Below are positions 1-7,970 of a stretch of DNA of 64,000 bases, in pieces. The number at the start of each line of letters is the position of its first letter. Within the stretch, counting starts at the first letter, position 1. The stretch is from Eggerthella sinensis (GTDB taxonomy: Bacteria; Actinomycetota; Coriobacteriia; Coriobacteriales; Eggerthellaceae). The position numbers and the translations under genes were made by a program. The notes beneath the pieces are model-generated. The model had not been told where the DNA came from and ran no database searches. It saw only the letters and a program-made list of their open reading frames with translations. The stretch lies in the NCBI RefSeq assembly GCF_003339815.1, contig NZ_PPTT01000023.1, forward strand, positions 1-64,000. The letters are read 5' to 3'.

Positions 1-16
1 ACTTTCGGCGGGCGCA

Positions 17-106
17 AGGAGAGAGGCGGAGAGAAAGGGAGAGAGAGGGGGGGGGGCAGAGAGAAAGAGGGGGAAAGGGAGAAAAGAGGAAAAGGGGAAG
101 AGGGCA
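17..106. repeat. Purine-rich (G/A) low-complexity tract in a gene-free left end
   Basis: The first 199 bases hold no gene. About 90 of them are almost only G and A on the plus strand, including a run of ten G near position 50. The tract ends about 90 bases before the LuxR gene. It could be the upstream region of that gene or the tail of a gene outside the window. No hairpin was seen. Confidence 0.6.
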
Positions 107-199
107 ACGATTTCCTTCCTTCCTGTCACCACCTCCTCAGCGCGGGCGTCCGTGAAACGATTGCTGGTATAATCCAAGCCCAGAACGGGAAGGGAACCC

Positions 200-1684
200 A
201 TGAATTTGCTGGAACGGGTGCACGGTGCGGCCGGCATCAAAATCATCATCGGCTCGGCGTTTTTCTGGGCATGGCTCGACGCGCTGTTCATGAGCGCGTT
301 CTTCGTGCACCCCGAAGCGGAGGGGTTCATGGCAGAGCTGGCCGCCGTGGCCGTGTTCGGGCTGAGCCTGCCGTGGCTCGTCCTCGCGCTGCTCAAACCG
401 GCGGCCTGCAACAGCCTGCTCGGGCAGAAGCGCGTGCCGCTCGCCTTCGCCGCGCTCGGCGCCGCCGGCTCGTTGCTGTTCCTGCTGGCGGGACTCCGGC
501 TCAACTGGATCGCCCTCGCCGCGGGCGGCGTGTGCGCCGGTGCGTTCATGGCGGCTTTCCAGCTGGCATGGGGCGCGGCGTACTGCCACGACGGCGAGCG
601 CAGCGCCACCCCGTACGTCGCGGGCGGGTTCGCCTGCGCCATCATCATCGACACGCCCCTGCTGTTCATGATTCCCGAAGCGGCGGCCGTGTTCTCCGCC
701 CTGCTGCCGCTCGTCTCGGGCGCGTTCTTCGTGGCGCTCGCCCCCGAGCTGCGCACCTATCGCCGCACGACGCCGCTCGACCCGCTGCCGAAGCGCGGGC
801 TGCGCTCGCGCCTGAAGGTGCACCTCGGCACGTCGATGATGCTTTTGTGCGCCGTGGCCCTCGTCATGACCGGGTTCGGCTACCTGCAGCACCTCGTGTC
901 GTTCTCGCCGGTGGCCAGCGACGGCTCGGCGAACGGCATCCTCGTGCAGGTGGCGCGCGGCATCACAGCCTTGCTCGTGTTCGCCATCGTCGTGGTGGGG
1001 AAACGGCGGGCGAGCACCGTGTACCGCGTGGGGCTGCTGGCTATGATCGCCGGGTTCATGATGATGGCGTTTCTGTTCGGCACCGATCTGTTCTGGGTAT
1101 CGGGAGCCATCATCATCAGCGGCTACACCATCCTCGACCTGCTCATCTGGGTGGCGTTCTCGCAGATCGCCTACGCTCAATCGCGCGACCCGCTGAAAAC
1201 CATCGCGCTTATGCGGCTGCTGGCGGTGCTGTGCTACGTGGTGGGCGCCCTCGTGGGCATCCTGCTCGTGGGCAACGACGAGATCATGCACGGCAACGTG
1301 GCCGCCGAAACCACCGTGGTGGGCTACCTCGTGGTCATCGCGACGGTGCTGCTGCTCAGCAGCGAGGACATGTGGATGCTGTTCGGCCGCACGCGCCCCG
1401 GCGAGCTGTCGGGCGACGAGGGCGCCAGCCAGGAAGCGCACATCGACGCCTGGTTCGACCGCATCGGGCTGACCACGCGCGAACGCGAGATCGGCGTGCT
1501 GCTGGCGTACGGCCGCACGCAGCCCTGGATTGCCGAACGGCTGAGCATTTCGGAGAACACCGTGGGCACCCACGTGCGCCACATTTACCAGAAGGCGGGC
1601 GTGCACGGCCGGCAGGAATTCATCGATTTCGTCTTCTCGCCTGATCAGAGCATGTCACCCGAGTCACGTGAGCATGTCGAATAG
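200..1684 (+). CDS. LuxR-family regulator with N-terminal 12-helix membrane domain
   Basis: This 494-residue protein has about twelve hydrophobic helices over residues 1-400 and a C-terminal LuxR/GerE helix-turn-helix (about residues 420-485; TTREREIGVLLAYGRTQPWI, then ISENTVGTHVRHIYQKAGVH). The layout is a membrane-bound sensor-regulator, a class greatly expanded in Eggerthella and relatives and often placed beside flavin-dependent reductases. Here a Tat-exported reductase follows on the same strand 156 bases later, so control of that gene is the natural inference. A purine-rich ribosome site precedes the ATG. The signal sensed is unknown. The family assignment is secure; the target is inferred from context. 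Confidence 0.9.
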   Translation: MNLLERVHGAAGIKIIIGSAFFWAWLDALFMSAFFVHPEAEGFMAELAAVAVFGLSLPWLVLALLKPAACNSLLGQKRVPLAFAALGAAGSLLFLLAGLRLNWIALAAGGVCAGAFMAAFQLAWGAAYCHDGERSATPYVAGGFACAIIIDTPLLFMIPEAAAVFSALLPLVSGAFFVALAPELRTYRRTTPLDPLPKRGLRSRLKVHLGTSMMLLCAVALVMTGFGYLQHLVSFSPVASDGSANGILVQVARGITALLVFAIVVVGKRRASTVYRVGLLAMIAGFMMMAFLFGTDLFWVSGAIIISGYTILDLLIWVAFSQIAYAQSRDPLKTIALMRLLAVLCYVVGALVGILLVGNDEIMHGNVAAETTVVGYLVVIATVLLLSSEDMWMLFGRTRPGELSGDEGASQEAHIDAWFDRIGLTTREREIGVLLAYGRTQPWIAERLSISENTVGTHVRHIYQKAGVHGRQEFIDFVFSPDQSMSPESREHVE

Positions 1685-1690
1685 CTCACG
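1667..1690 (+). terminator. Small hairpin over the LuxR stop codon
   Basis: Seven-base arms CGTGAGC (1667-1673) and GCTCACG (1684-1690) enclose a 10-base loop and overlap the TAG stop of the LuxR gene. No T-run follows, so this is at best a weak or factor-assisted terminator. Confidence 0.35.
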
Positions 1691-1840
1691 GAAGACACCT
1701 GATATTGTGAAATAAGGTCATTCGCGCGTTGTGCGCCCCAGCCCCTTCCGCCACCCTGATCCCAGCGCACTTCGATGCTGCGCAGCCCGCGTTGCGGGCA
1801 GGGAGAGAACCCCGAGGGGTTCGGAGGGAAGGGTATCTAC

Positions 1841-3541
1841 ATGGATATCAATCGCAGAAATTTCTTGAAGGGTGCACTCGTCACGGGCGCCGCCGCTGCC
1901 GCGGCCGTCGCGCTTCCGGCGTGCAGCCCCGCCGCGTCGGCGGACTCGTCGTCCGACGCGAAGAGCACGTCCTCGAAGGGCGACACCGCCACGACGAAGC
2001 ACTCGTGGGAAGTCGCGCCTGAGCCCATCACCGACATCGCCGAGACGAAGGACTACGACGTGGTGATCGTGGGCGCCGGCCTCGCAGGCGTCAACGCCGC
2101 CGAAGCGGCCGCACGCAACGGCGCCAAGGTGGTCGTGATCGAGCGCAACACCGGCATTTCCATCCGCGGCGTGGACGTGGGCCACATCGGCAGCCGCTTC
2201 CACAAGGAGAACGGCTTCGACCTCGATCCGCGCGTTGCCACGCGCTTCCTGCATCAGGCGTCGCACCAGACCACGAACTACGACCTCATCTACGTGTGGG
2301 CGTCGCGCTCCGGCGAGGTGTTCGACTACATCGAGGATCTCGGTTCCAAGAACGGCGTGAGCATGGTGCCCGCGCTGTCCGGCACGGCCAAGTACGGCAA
2401 CTGGTCCACGCTGCCCGACCACTGGCGCGTGTATCCCGACGCCGTATCGTTCGTGCGCGGCGGCGAGACCTACGACGCCCGCGACGACGGCCAGCCGGTC
2501 AACGTGACGCTGGGCGAGCTCGTGTACGATTCCGCAACCGCCAACGGCGCCGAGTTCGTGTTCGAGGCACGCGCCGAGCAGCTGGTGGGCGACGCGGCCA
2601 GCGGCATCACGGGCGTCATCGCCACCACGAAGGACGGCAAGCACGTGCAGTACAACGCCAAGAACGGCGTCATCCTGGCCACGGGCGACATCGGCGGCAA
2701 CCAGGAAATGATCGACGTGTTCTGCCCCATCTCGAACCGCTCGGACGCCAACGTGTACGCTCCGGCCGGCTTCAACAACGGCGACGGCCTGCTCATGGGC
2801 GCCTGGGCCGGCGCGGCTATCTCGAAGAGCGAAGCCGCCCCGATGATCCACCAGTTCACGCTCGACACGCTTGAGTTCAACATGACCTCGTTCATCATGA
2901 GCTGGCTGGCCGTGAACGCCAACGGCGAGCGCTACGGCGCGGAGATGCCGTTCGAGCCCATGCTGACGAACGCCCGCATGAACACACCGGGCAACGTGGC
3001 GTGGTCCGTCTTCGACAGCGACTACGAGACCTACATCATGCAGCAGCAGCCCGAGCGCTACGACCGCTTCACCGACGGCCTCGACGCCGTTATGGAGAAG
3101 TGGTTGGGCAACGGCAAGCTGATCAAGGCCGACACGCTGGACGACCTGGCCAAGCAGCTCGACATCCCGGCCGACACGTTCAAGGCCACGGTGGAGCGCT
3201 ACAACAGCATGGCCGAGGCCGGCGAGGACGTCGACTTCGACGTGCCCGCGCAGTGGCTCGCGCCGGTGAAGACCGCCCCCTTCTACGCCACGAAGAACGT
3301 GTGCTCCACGCTCACCATCCCGTTCGGCCTTCACGTGAACGCCGACTCGCAGGTGCTCACCGAGGAGGACCAGCCGGTCAAGGGCCTGTTCGCCATCGGC
3401 AACGTGCAGGGCGACTTCTTCGGCAAGGACTACCCGGTGCACTGCCCCGGCGTCAGCCACGGGCGCTGCGTGACCTTCGGCCAGCTGGTTGGCGAAGCGT
3501 GCGCCCAAGGCAAGGTCATCAGCGAGATCGACTTCGCCTAA
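1841..3541 (+). CDS. Tat-exported FAD-dependent reductase, flavocytochrome c / fumarate reductase-like family
   Basis: This protein has 566 residues. It begins with a twin-arginine signal (R5-R6 in RRNFLKG), an alanine-rich hydrophobic stretch and LPAC ending at Cys28, so it may be an exported lipoprotein. A Rossmann FAD motif VVIVGAGLAG is at residues 74-83. The C-terminal FAD-binding part includes FAIGNVQGDFF and GVSHGRC. No haem-binding CXXCH is present, so electrons must come from a separate partner. The family includes fumarate, urocanate and other anaerobic respiratory reductases; the acceptor here cannot be named. The start at 1841 was chosen because of the Tat motif and a GGAGGGAAGGG ribosome site just upstream. 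An in-frame extension from 1775 lacks both. It is probably controlled by the preceding LuxR protein. Confidence 0.88.
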   Translation: MDINRRNFLKGALVTGAAAAAAVALPACSPAASADSSSDAKSTSSKGDTATTKHSWEVAPEPITDIAETKDYDVVIVGAGLAGVNAAEAAARNGAKVVVIERNTGISIRGVDVGHIGSRFHKENGFDLDPRVATRFLHQASHQTTNYDLIYVWASRSGEVFDYIEDLGSKNGVSMVPALSGTAKYGNWSTLPDHWRVYPDAVSFVRGGETYDARDDGQPVNVTLGELVYDSATANGAEFVFEARAEQLVGDAASGITGVIATTKDGKHVQYNAKNGVILATGDIGGNQEMIDVFCPISNRSDANVYAPAGFNNGDGLLMGAWAGAAISKSEAAPMIHQFTLDTLEFNMTSFIMSWLAVNANGERYGAEMPFEPMLTNARMNTPGNVAWSVFDSDYETYIMQQQPERYDRFTDGLDAVMEKWLGNGKLIKADTLDDLAKQLDIPADTFKATVERYNSMAEAGEDVDFDVPAQWLAPVKTAPFYATKNVCSTLTIPFGLHVNADSQVLTEEDQPVKGLFAIGNVQGDFFGKDYPVHCPGVSHGRCVTFGQLVGEACAQGKVISEIDFA

Positions 3542-3598
3542 GCATCAATCCACTGACCCACGGCGGCGGGACCCCTCCCTCTTTCGCCGCCATTCGAC

Positions 3599-3622
3599 GC
3601 AGCCGTCCCTCGGGGCGGCTGC
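3599..3622. terminator. GC-rich hairpin between convergent genes
   Basis: GCAGCCG (3599-3605) pairs with CGGCTGC (3616-3622) across a 10-base loop, between the reductase and the convergent methyltransferase. It is a plausible bidirectional terminator, although only a short T-run follows on the plus strand. Confidence 0.45.
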
Positions 3623-3647
3623 GGTCGTTTGCGCCCCGACGCACGCG

Positions 3648-4421
3648 CTAGCGCTCGCGCCCGTGCTCCCGCTTGACGGCGCGCATGCGCAGGCGCACGT
3701 AGTCGGCCGTCCAGCGGCCGTCGGCGCACAGCGTCGGGCGCAACCGCTCCACGGCGTCGGCCACGATCGCATCGCGCGTCGGCCGGTCGGCGTTCACGCG
3801 CTCGAAGGGCGTCTTCACGAACATCTCGATCCAATCGCGCATGCCGTCCGCGCCCGCAAGCGGCGTCGGGCGGTCGAACAGCACCGCGTACGTCACGAGG
3901 AAGCCCGCATCCTCGAGCAGCGCGGCGTACGCGCCGACCGTCGGAAAGTAGAACGGCATCTCGTAGCGCAACCCGCGCGCGGCGAACGTCTCGGCCAGAG
4001 CTTCGTGGATGAGCGCGTTGTTGCCGAACCCGCCGCACTCGAACACGAACCGCCCGCCGTCGACGAGCGCCCGATGCACGCAGCGCGCGACCGCGGGCTG
4101 CCGCTGCGCGCTCACCCAATGGAGCGCGGCGTTCGAGAACACGGCGTCCACCTGGTGCGGCAGCGCGAAGTCGGCCGCATCGGCCTCGAAGAACGCAAGG
4201 TCGGGGTGCGCCGCGCGCGCCACGGACAGCAGCTCGGGCGACAGGTCGACGCCGCACGCCTCGCATCCTGCATCGGCCAGCGCGCGCGTCAGCACGCCGT
4301 TGCCGCAACCCAGGTCGAGCACCCGCTCGCCCGGCGCGGCGTCGAGCAGCCCCAACACGTCGCGACCGTAGTCCGCGACGAACGAGAACTCCTGCGTATA
4401 CGTATCCGCATCCCACTTCAT
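3648..4421 (-). CDS. Class I SAM-dependent methyltransferase
   Basis: A 257-residue protein with the SAM-binding motif VLDLGCGNG near residue 40, an acidic loop (GVDLSPE) and the post-motif FSNAALHWV, which resembles trans-aconitate and ubiquinone/menaquinone-type small-molecule methyltransferases. The substrate is not predictable. The ATG at 4421 was chosen because GGAAGGA lies nine bases upstream. Two further in-frame starts (ATG 4430, GTG 4439) sit inside that ribosome site. It is a single gene, convergent with the flavin reductase. Confidence 0.85.
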   Translation of the reverse strand: MKWDADTYTQEFSFVADYGRDVLGLLDAAPGERVLDLGCGNGVLTRALADAGCEACGVDLSPELLSVARAAHPDLAFFEADAADFALPHQVDAVFSNAALHWVSAQRQPAVARCVHRALVDGGRFVFECGGFGNNALIHEALAETFAARGLRYEMPFYFPTVGAYAALLEDAGFLVTYAVLFDRPTPLAGADGMRDWIEMFVKTPFERVNADRPTRDAIVADAVERLRPTLCADGRWTADYVRLRMRAVKREHGRER

Positions 4422-4599
4422 ATCCAGCATTCCTTCCACTCAGCTTCCCGAACCACGAACGAATGTCCTGCTTGCCCCTTTTGCGCATGACCGCAGGGCG
4501 GGCGCCGATCGCAAGCCGCGCTTCGGCGGCGTTTCCGCGTAGCGGGCGGCCCGCGCTGCTACAACTTGACCCCTCCCCGAAATATCGCCAGCGAACAAA

Positions 4600-4615
4600 T
4601 GTTTCACGTGAAACA
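4600..4615. promoter_or_regulatory. parS centromere-like site 1 (ParB binding)
   Basis: The 16-base perfect palindrome TGTTTCACGTGAAACA matches the bacterial parS consensus. It overlaps the 3' end of the HxlR gene, whose last codons (Cys-Phe-Thr-stop) lie within it. ParB binds parS and spreads to organise origin segregation. Three identical copies occur elsewhere in the window. Confidence 0.9.
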
Positions 4616-4978
4616 TCCGCCTCGCGCGCGCTCATAAGCCGCTTGCTCTACGGCCCACCCTTTCAGCGCCTCGAGCGCGGGCACCAGGTGCTCGCCGCGC
4701 GCCGACAGGCGGTACTCCACCTGCAGCGGCACGGCGTCCCGCGCGATGCGCTCCACCACGTCGTGCTGTTCGAGCTCGCGCAGGGCGCGCGTGAGCACCG
4801 TGTTCGTGATGCCGGGCAAGCAGCGTTTCAGCTCGTTGTAGCGCTTCGCCCCGCCCGCCAGCCGCCACAAAAGCGACAGCTTCCACCGCCCGCTCACGAT
4901 ATGGAGCGCCTCGAGCGCTGCGCACGACCCATCATACAAGCTCGCGCCCGCCATCGCGTCCCTCGCCGCATCCGCCAT
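4604..4978 (-). CDS. HxlR-family winged-helix transcriptional regulator
   Basis: A 124-residue protein with the HxlR pattern: a Cys near the N-terminus (SCAALEALHIVSGRWKLSLL), then GAKRYNELKRCLPGITNTVLTRALRELEQ as recognition region and a beta-wing with VEYRLSARG. HxlR proteins often sense electrophiles or oxidants through that Cys and usually control a divergent reductase. Here the divergent neighbour is a flavodoxin-like reductase. The ATG at 4978 has GGAAAGGCGG upstream. The final three codons and stop are supplied by a parS site, which fixes its C-terminus. Confidence 0.9.
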   Translation of the reverse strand: MADAARDAMAGASLYDGSCAALEALHIVSGRWKLSLLWRLAGGAKRYNELKRCLPGITNTVLTRALRELEQHDVVERIARDAVPLQVEYRLSARGEHLVPALEALKGWAVEQAAYERARGGCFT

Positions 4979-5098
4979 CGTATCCGCCTTTCCACGTGTC
5001 GCCCCGTAGGGAACATTATTGTGCGTACTTGCCCTCGCTCGCCGTTGGCGCGAAGATCGCTTCGTCTTCCGCACCCCCCCCCCGAGAAAGGAGCGCCC

Positions 5099-5758
5099 AT
5101 GCACGCGCTCGCCCTGAACGGCAGCCCGCGCACCACGGGAAACACCGCCGCCTTGCTGCGCCACGCCCTCGACGGCGCCGCGCAGCAAGGAGCCGCAACC
5201 GAGTTCGTCAACCTGGGCAGCCTCCGCTTCGAAGGCTGTCGCAGCTGCTTCGCCTGCAAGCGGAAGGACGGCCGCTTCGTCGGTCGCTGCGCCCTGCGCG
5301 ACGACGCCACCCCCGTGCTCGAGCGCGCGAGCGAGAGCGACGTCGTGCTGCTGGGATCGCCCGTCTACCTGAGTTCGCTCAGCGGCCTCATGAAGTCGTT
5401 CTTCGAGCGTCTCGTGTTCCCGAACCTCTCCTACGACGACCCCAGCCGCTCGCAGTGCCCCACGCGCATCGCCACCGGCTTCGTCTACACGATGGGCATG
5501 CCGCACGCCCTTGCCGACAAGGCCGGGTACCCGCACCTGTTCGACACCGTCAAAGGCTACCTCGAGTTGCTGCGCGGCCCTTCCGACTACGTCGTCGCCG
5601 CCGACACGTACCAGTTCGACGACTACCGGCGCTACGCCGCCTCCAACTTCGACGAAGCCCGCAAGGCCCGCGTGCGCGCCGAGCAGTTCCCCCGCGATTG
5701 CCAGGCGGCTTTCGACCTCGGCGCCCGCCTCGTCGCCCCACAACACGTCCCATCATAG
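5099..5758 (+). CDS. Flavodoxin-like NAD(P)H-dependent oxidoreductase (FMN reductase family)
   Basis: 219 residues starting with a beta strand and the phosphate-binding loop LNGSPRTTGNTAALL (residues 5-19), typical of WrbA-like / NADPH-dependent FMN reductases. A cysteine-rich CRSCFACKRKDG segment follows, as in iron-sulfur-flavoprotein-like members. GSPVYLSSLSGLMKSFFER is the second flavin-contact region. The ATG at 5099 has AAGGAG six bases upstream. It is divergent from the HxlR regulator across about 120 bases, the usual arrangement for a regulator and its target. The substrate is unknown; quinone or other electrophile reduction is plausible. Confidence 0.85.
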   Translation: MHALALNGSPRTTGNTAALLRHALDGAAQQGAATEFVNLGSLRFEGCRSCFACKRKDGRFVGRCALRDDATPVLERASESDVVLLGSPVYLSSLSGLMKSFFERLVFPNLSYDDPSRSQCPTRIATGFVYTMGMPHALADKAGYPHLFDTVKGYLELLRGPSDYVVAADTYQFDDYRRYAASNFDEARKARVRAEQFPRDCQAAFDLGARLVAPQHVPS

Positions 5759-5857
5759 CGCAGCGCGCGGTGCGGCGGGCGGGGGCGCGGCTCGTGCGGC
5801 TTTCGTGAAGACGATGGCGAATGCTCAACATCGCTTGCGCCGCGCTTCCGGTTCGCT

Positions 5858-5883
5858 AAACTAGTCTGACTTCGGACTAGTTT
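5858..5883. promoter_or_regulatory. MarR operator (inverted repeat)
   Basis: AAACTAGTC (5858-5866) and GACTAGTTT (5875-5883) form a perfect 9-bp inverted repeat with an 8-base spacer, directly before the ribosome site of the MarR gene. The size and position fit an autoregulatory MarR binding site that also governs the downstream MFS pump. Confidence 0.8.
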
Positions 5884-5897
5884 TGAAAGGATGGGAC

Positions 5898-6335
5898 ATG
5901 AGCCATTTCGAGCAGCATCTCGAAGACATGTACGAGGACTTCTTCCTCACCGACAGCCTGTACGGCGAATTCGCCAAGCGCTTCGGCGAGTCGTACACGT
6001 CGATGTCCATCCTCTACCTGCTGGGCGAGCATCCCGAGGGCATCAGCCAAAAGCAGCTGGCCCGCGAGCTGTTTCAGCCGAAGCAGACCGTCGGCTCCAT
6101 CGTGAGCGGCTTCGAGAAGCGCGGCCTGGCCGACCATAAGCCCGATACCGAAGACAAGCGCAGCAAGCTGCACTTCCTCACCCCCGCCGGCACGCGCCAC
6201 TGCGACGAGGTGATGGGCACGCTGCGCCGCATCGAGCTGCGCTGCGTCGAGCAGGTGGGCGCCGAGGACATGGCCCGCATGCACGACATCAGCACCCGCT
6301 ACCTGACCCTGTTCAAGCAAGAACTCGACTCGTAA
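5898..6335 (+). CDS. MarR-family transcriptional regulator
   Basis: A 145-residue winged-helix protein. The segments ISQKQLARELFQPKQTVGSI and DHKPDTEDKRSKLHFLTPAG are the recognition helix and the acidic/basic wing typical of MarR. An ATG at 5898 with GAAAGGA upstream was preferred over a TTG at 5883 that falls inside the operator. The MFS exporter starts 12 bases downstream, so this is a regulator-pump operon presumably derepressed by a small toxic ligand. Confidence 0.9.
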   Translation: MSHFEQHLEDMYEDFFLTDSLYGEFAKRFGESYTSMSILYLLGEHPEGISQKQLARELFQPKQTVGSIVSGFEKRGLADHKPDTEDKRSKLHFLTPAGTRHCDEVMGTLRRIELRCVEQVGAEDMARMHDISTRYLTLFKQELDS

Positions 6336-6347
6336 GGAACGTACGCC

Positions 6348-7919
6348 ATGAGCTCTACCCCCTCCAACATCGACACCGTCCCGAACAACGCCCCCTCCCC
6401 CGACGAGCTGCCCCAAACCTCGGTGCTCGTCGTGTTCATCGGCCTCTTGGTGGCCATGACCGTCGGCGCGCTCGATCAGACCATCGTGGCCACGGCGCTC
6501 CCCACCATCGTAGGGGAGCTTGGCGGCGTGAACCATCTGCTCTGGGTGGTCACGGCCTACGTGCTGGCCGCCACCATCACCATGCCCATCTACGGCAAAA
6601 TGGGCGATCTCATCGGCCGCAAGGGCCTGTTCATCGGCGCATTGGTGCTGTTCATCGTGGGATCGGTGGTGTGCGGCCTCTCCACATCCATGGGCGGGCT
6701 CATCGTCGGGCGCGCCGTGCAGGGCCTTGGCGGCGGCGGGCTCATGATCCTCTCGCAGGCAATCGTGGCCGACATCGTGCCGCCGCGCAAGCGCGCCATG
6801 TACCTGAGCGCCATGGGCATCGCCTACGCGGTGCCCATGCTTGCCGGACCGCTGCTCGGCGGCCTGTTCACCGACACCATCGGCTGGCGTTGGGCGTTTT
6901 GGATCAACGTGCCGCTCGCGCTCGTCGCCATCGGCACGGCGGTCGCGTTTCTGCCGAAGCCGCGCCGCACCGTGGAAAAAGCGCACTTCGACACCTGGGG
7001 CACGGTCACGCTCGTCGTCGCCGTCACGGCGCTCACGCTGGCCACCTCGTGGGGCGGCGTCGAATACGCCTGGGATTCCCCCGTCATCGTTGCGCTGCTG
7101 GCCACCGTCGTCGTGGCAGGCGTGCTGTTCGCGGTGGCCGAACGCCACGCGAAGGAACCGCTCATGGCGCTTTCCCTGTTCAAGAACCGCAACTTCAACA
7201 TCTGCACCGTGGCCGGGTTCGTCACGACGTTCGTCATGATGGGCGTGCTCACGTACCTGCCCACCTACCTCCAAATCGTCGACGGCATGAGCGCCACGGC
7301 CGCAGGATACATGGAAGTGCCCATGAACGTGGCCTGGTTCGCCGCGTCGCTCGCTTCGGGCTACGCGGTCAGCAAGCTGGGCACGTACAAGAAGCTCATA
7401 GTGGCGAGCTTCGGCATCCTCGTCGTGGGGGTCGGGGCGCTCACGTTCATCACGTCCGGCACGCCCGTGGCGTTCATCGGTGCGCTCTTGGCCATCGTGG
7501 GCTTCGGCATCGGCTTGAACTTCGAGATCCTCGTGCTCATCGTGCAGAACGAGTTCGCCGCGTCGGACGTGGGCATGGCCACCGCGGCCACGAACTTCTT
7601 CCGCGAAGTGGGCACCACGCTGGGCACGTCCATCGTGGGCGCCCTGTTCACGAGCGGGCTGGCGCGCACGCTGACGGAGAACCTCGCGTCGGTGGGCGGC
7701 ACCGACGCCCTCGGCGTGGATGCGAACTCGCTCACGCCGGCCATCGTCCATGCGCTGCCGCAGGCCGTGCGGGACGCGGTGGGCGTCGCCTACAACGACG
7801 CGCTCGTGCCTGTGTTCTGGTTCATGCTGCCGCTCGCGCTCATCGGGCTGGCGCTCCTGCTCTTCCTGCGCGAGACGCCGCTCGCCACCACCGTGGAAGA
7901 TTCCGGCCGCATGAGCTGA
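6348..7919 (+). CDS. MFS drug exporter, DHA2 (14-helix, EmrB/QacA-like)
   Basis: 523 residues with about fourteen hydrophobic helices. The N-terminal ALDQTIVATALPTIVGELGG is the hallmark of DHA2 proton-driven multidrug exporters. YGKMGDLIGRKGLF is the MFS motif A loop and GPLLGGLFTDTIGWRWAFWI is motif C plus helix 6. It lies in the inner membrane. It follows the MarR gene by 12 bases and is probably co-transcribed and repressed by it. The drug spectrum cannot be deduced. Confidence 0.92.
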   Translation: MSSTPSNIDTVPNNAPSPDELPQTSVLVVFIGLLVAMTVGALDQTIVATALPTIVGELGGVNHLLWVVTAYVLAATITMPIYGKMGDLIGRKGLFIGALVLFIVGSVVCGLSTSMGGLIVGRAVQGLGGGGLMILSQAIVADIVPPRKRAMYLSAMGIAYAVPMLAGPLLGGLFTDTIGWRWAFWINVPLALVAIGTAVAFLPKPRRTVEKAHFDTWGTVTLVVAVTALTLATSWGGVEYAWDSPVIVALLATVVVAGVLFAVAERHAKEPLMALSLFKNRNFNICTVAGFVTTFVMMGVLTYLPTYLQIVDGMSATAAGYMEVPMNVAWFAASLASGYAVSKLGTYKKLIVASFGILVVGVGALTFITSGTPVAFIGALLAIVGFGIGLNFEILVLIVQNEFAASDVGMATAATNFFREVGTTLGTSIVGALFTSGLARTLTENLASVGGTDALGVDANSLTPAIVHALPQAVRDAVGVAYNDALVPVFWFMLPLALIGLALLLFLRETPLATTVEDSGRMS

Positions 7920-7935
7920 CGCCGCTCGGGATGAC

Positions 7936-7970
7936 GGCCGACCGCGCGCTACACGAGCGCGCGGTCGGCC
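7936..7970. terminator. Strong 15-bp hairpin between convergent MFS and ABC genes
   Basis: GGCCGACCGCGCGCT (7936-7950) is perfectly complementary to AGCGCGCGGTCGGCC (7956-7970), with a five-base loop. It lies between the two convergent genes and includes the stop codon and last residues of the ABC gene. It probably works as a bidirectional terminator although it lacks a T-run. Confidence 0.65.

Noticed and set aside
3538-4635. Peptides containing MFHVKH or VSRET near several intergenic sites
   Set aside because: They are translations of the parS palindrome in different frames, not conserved protein motifs.
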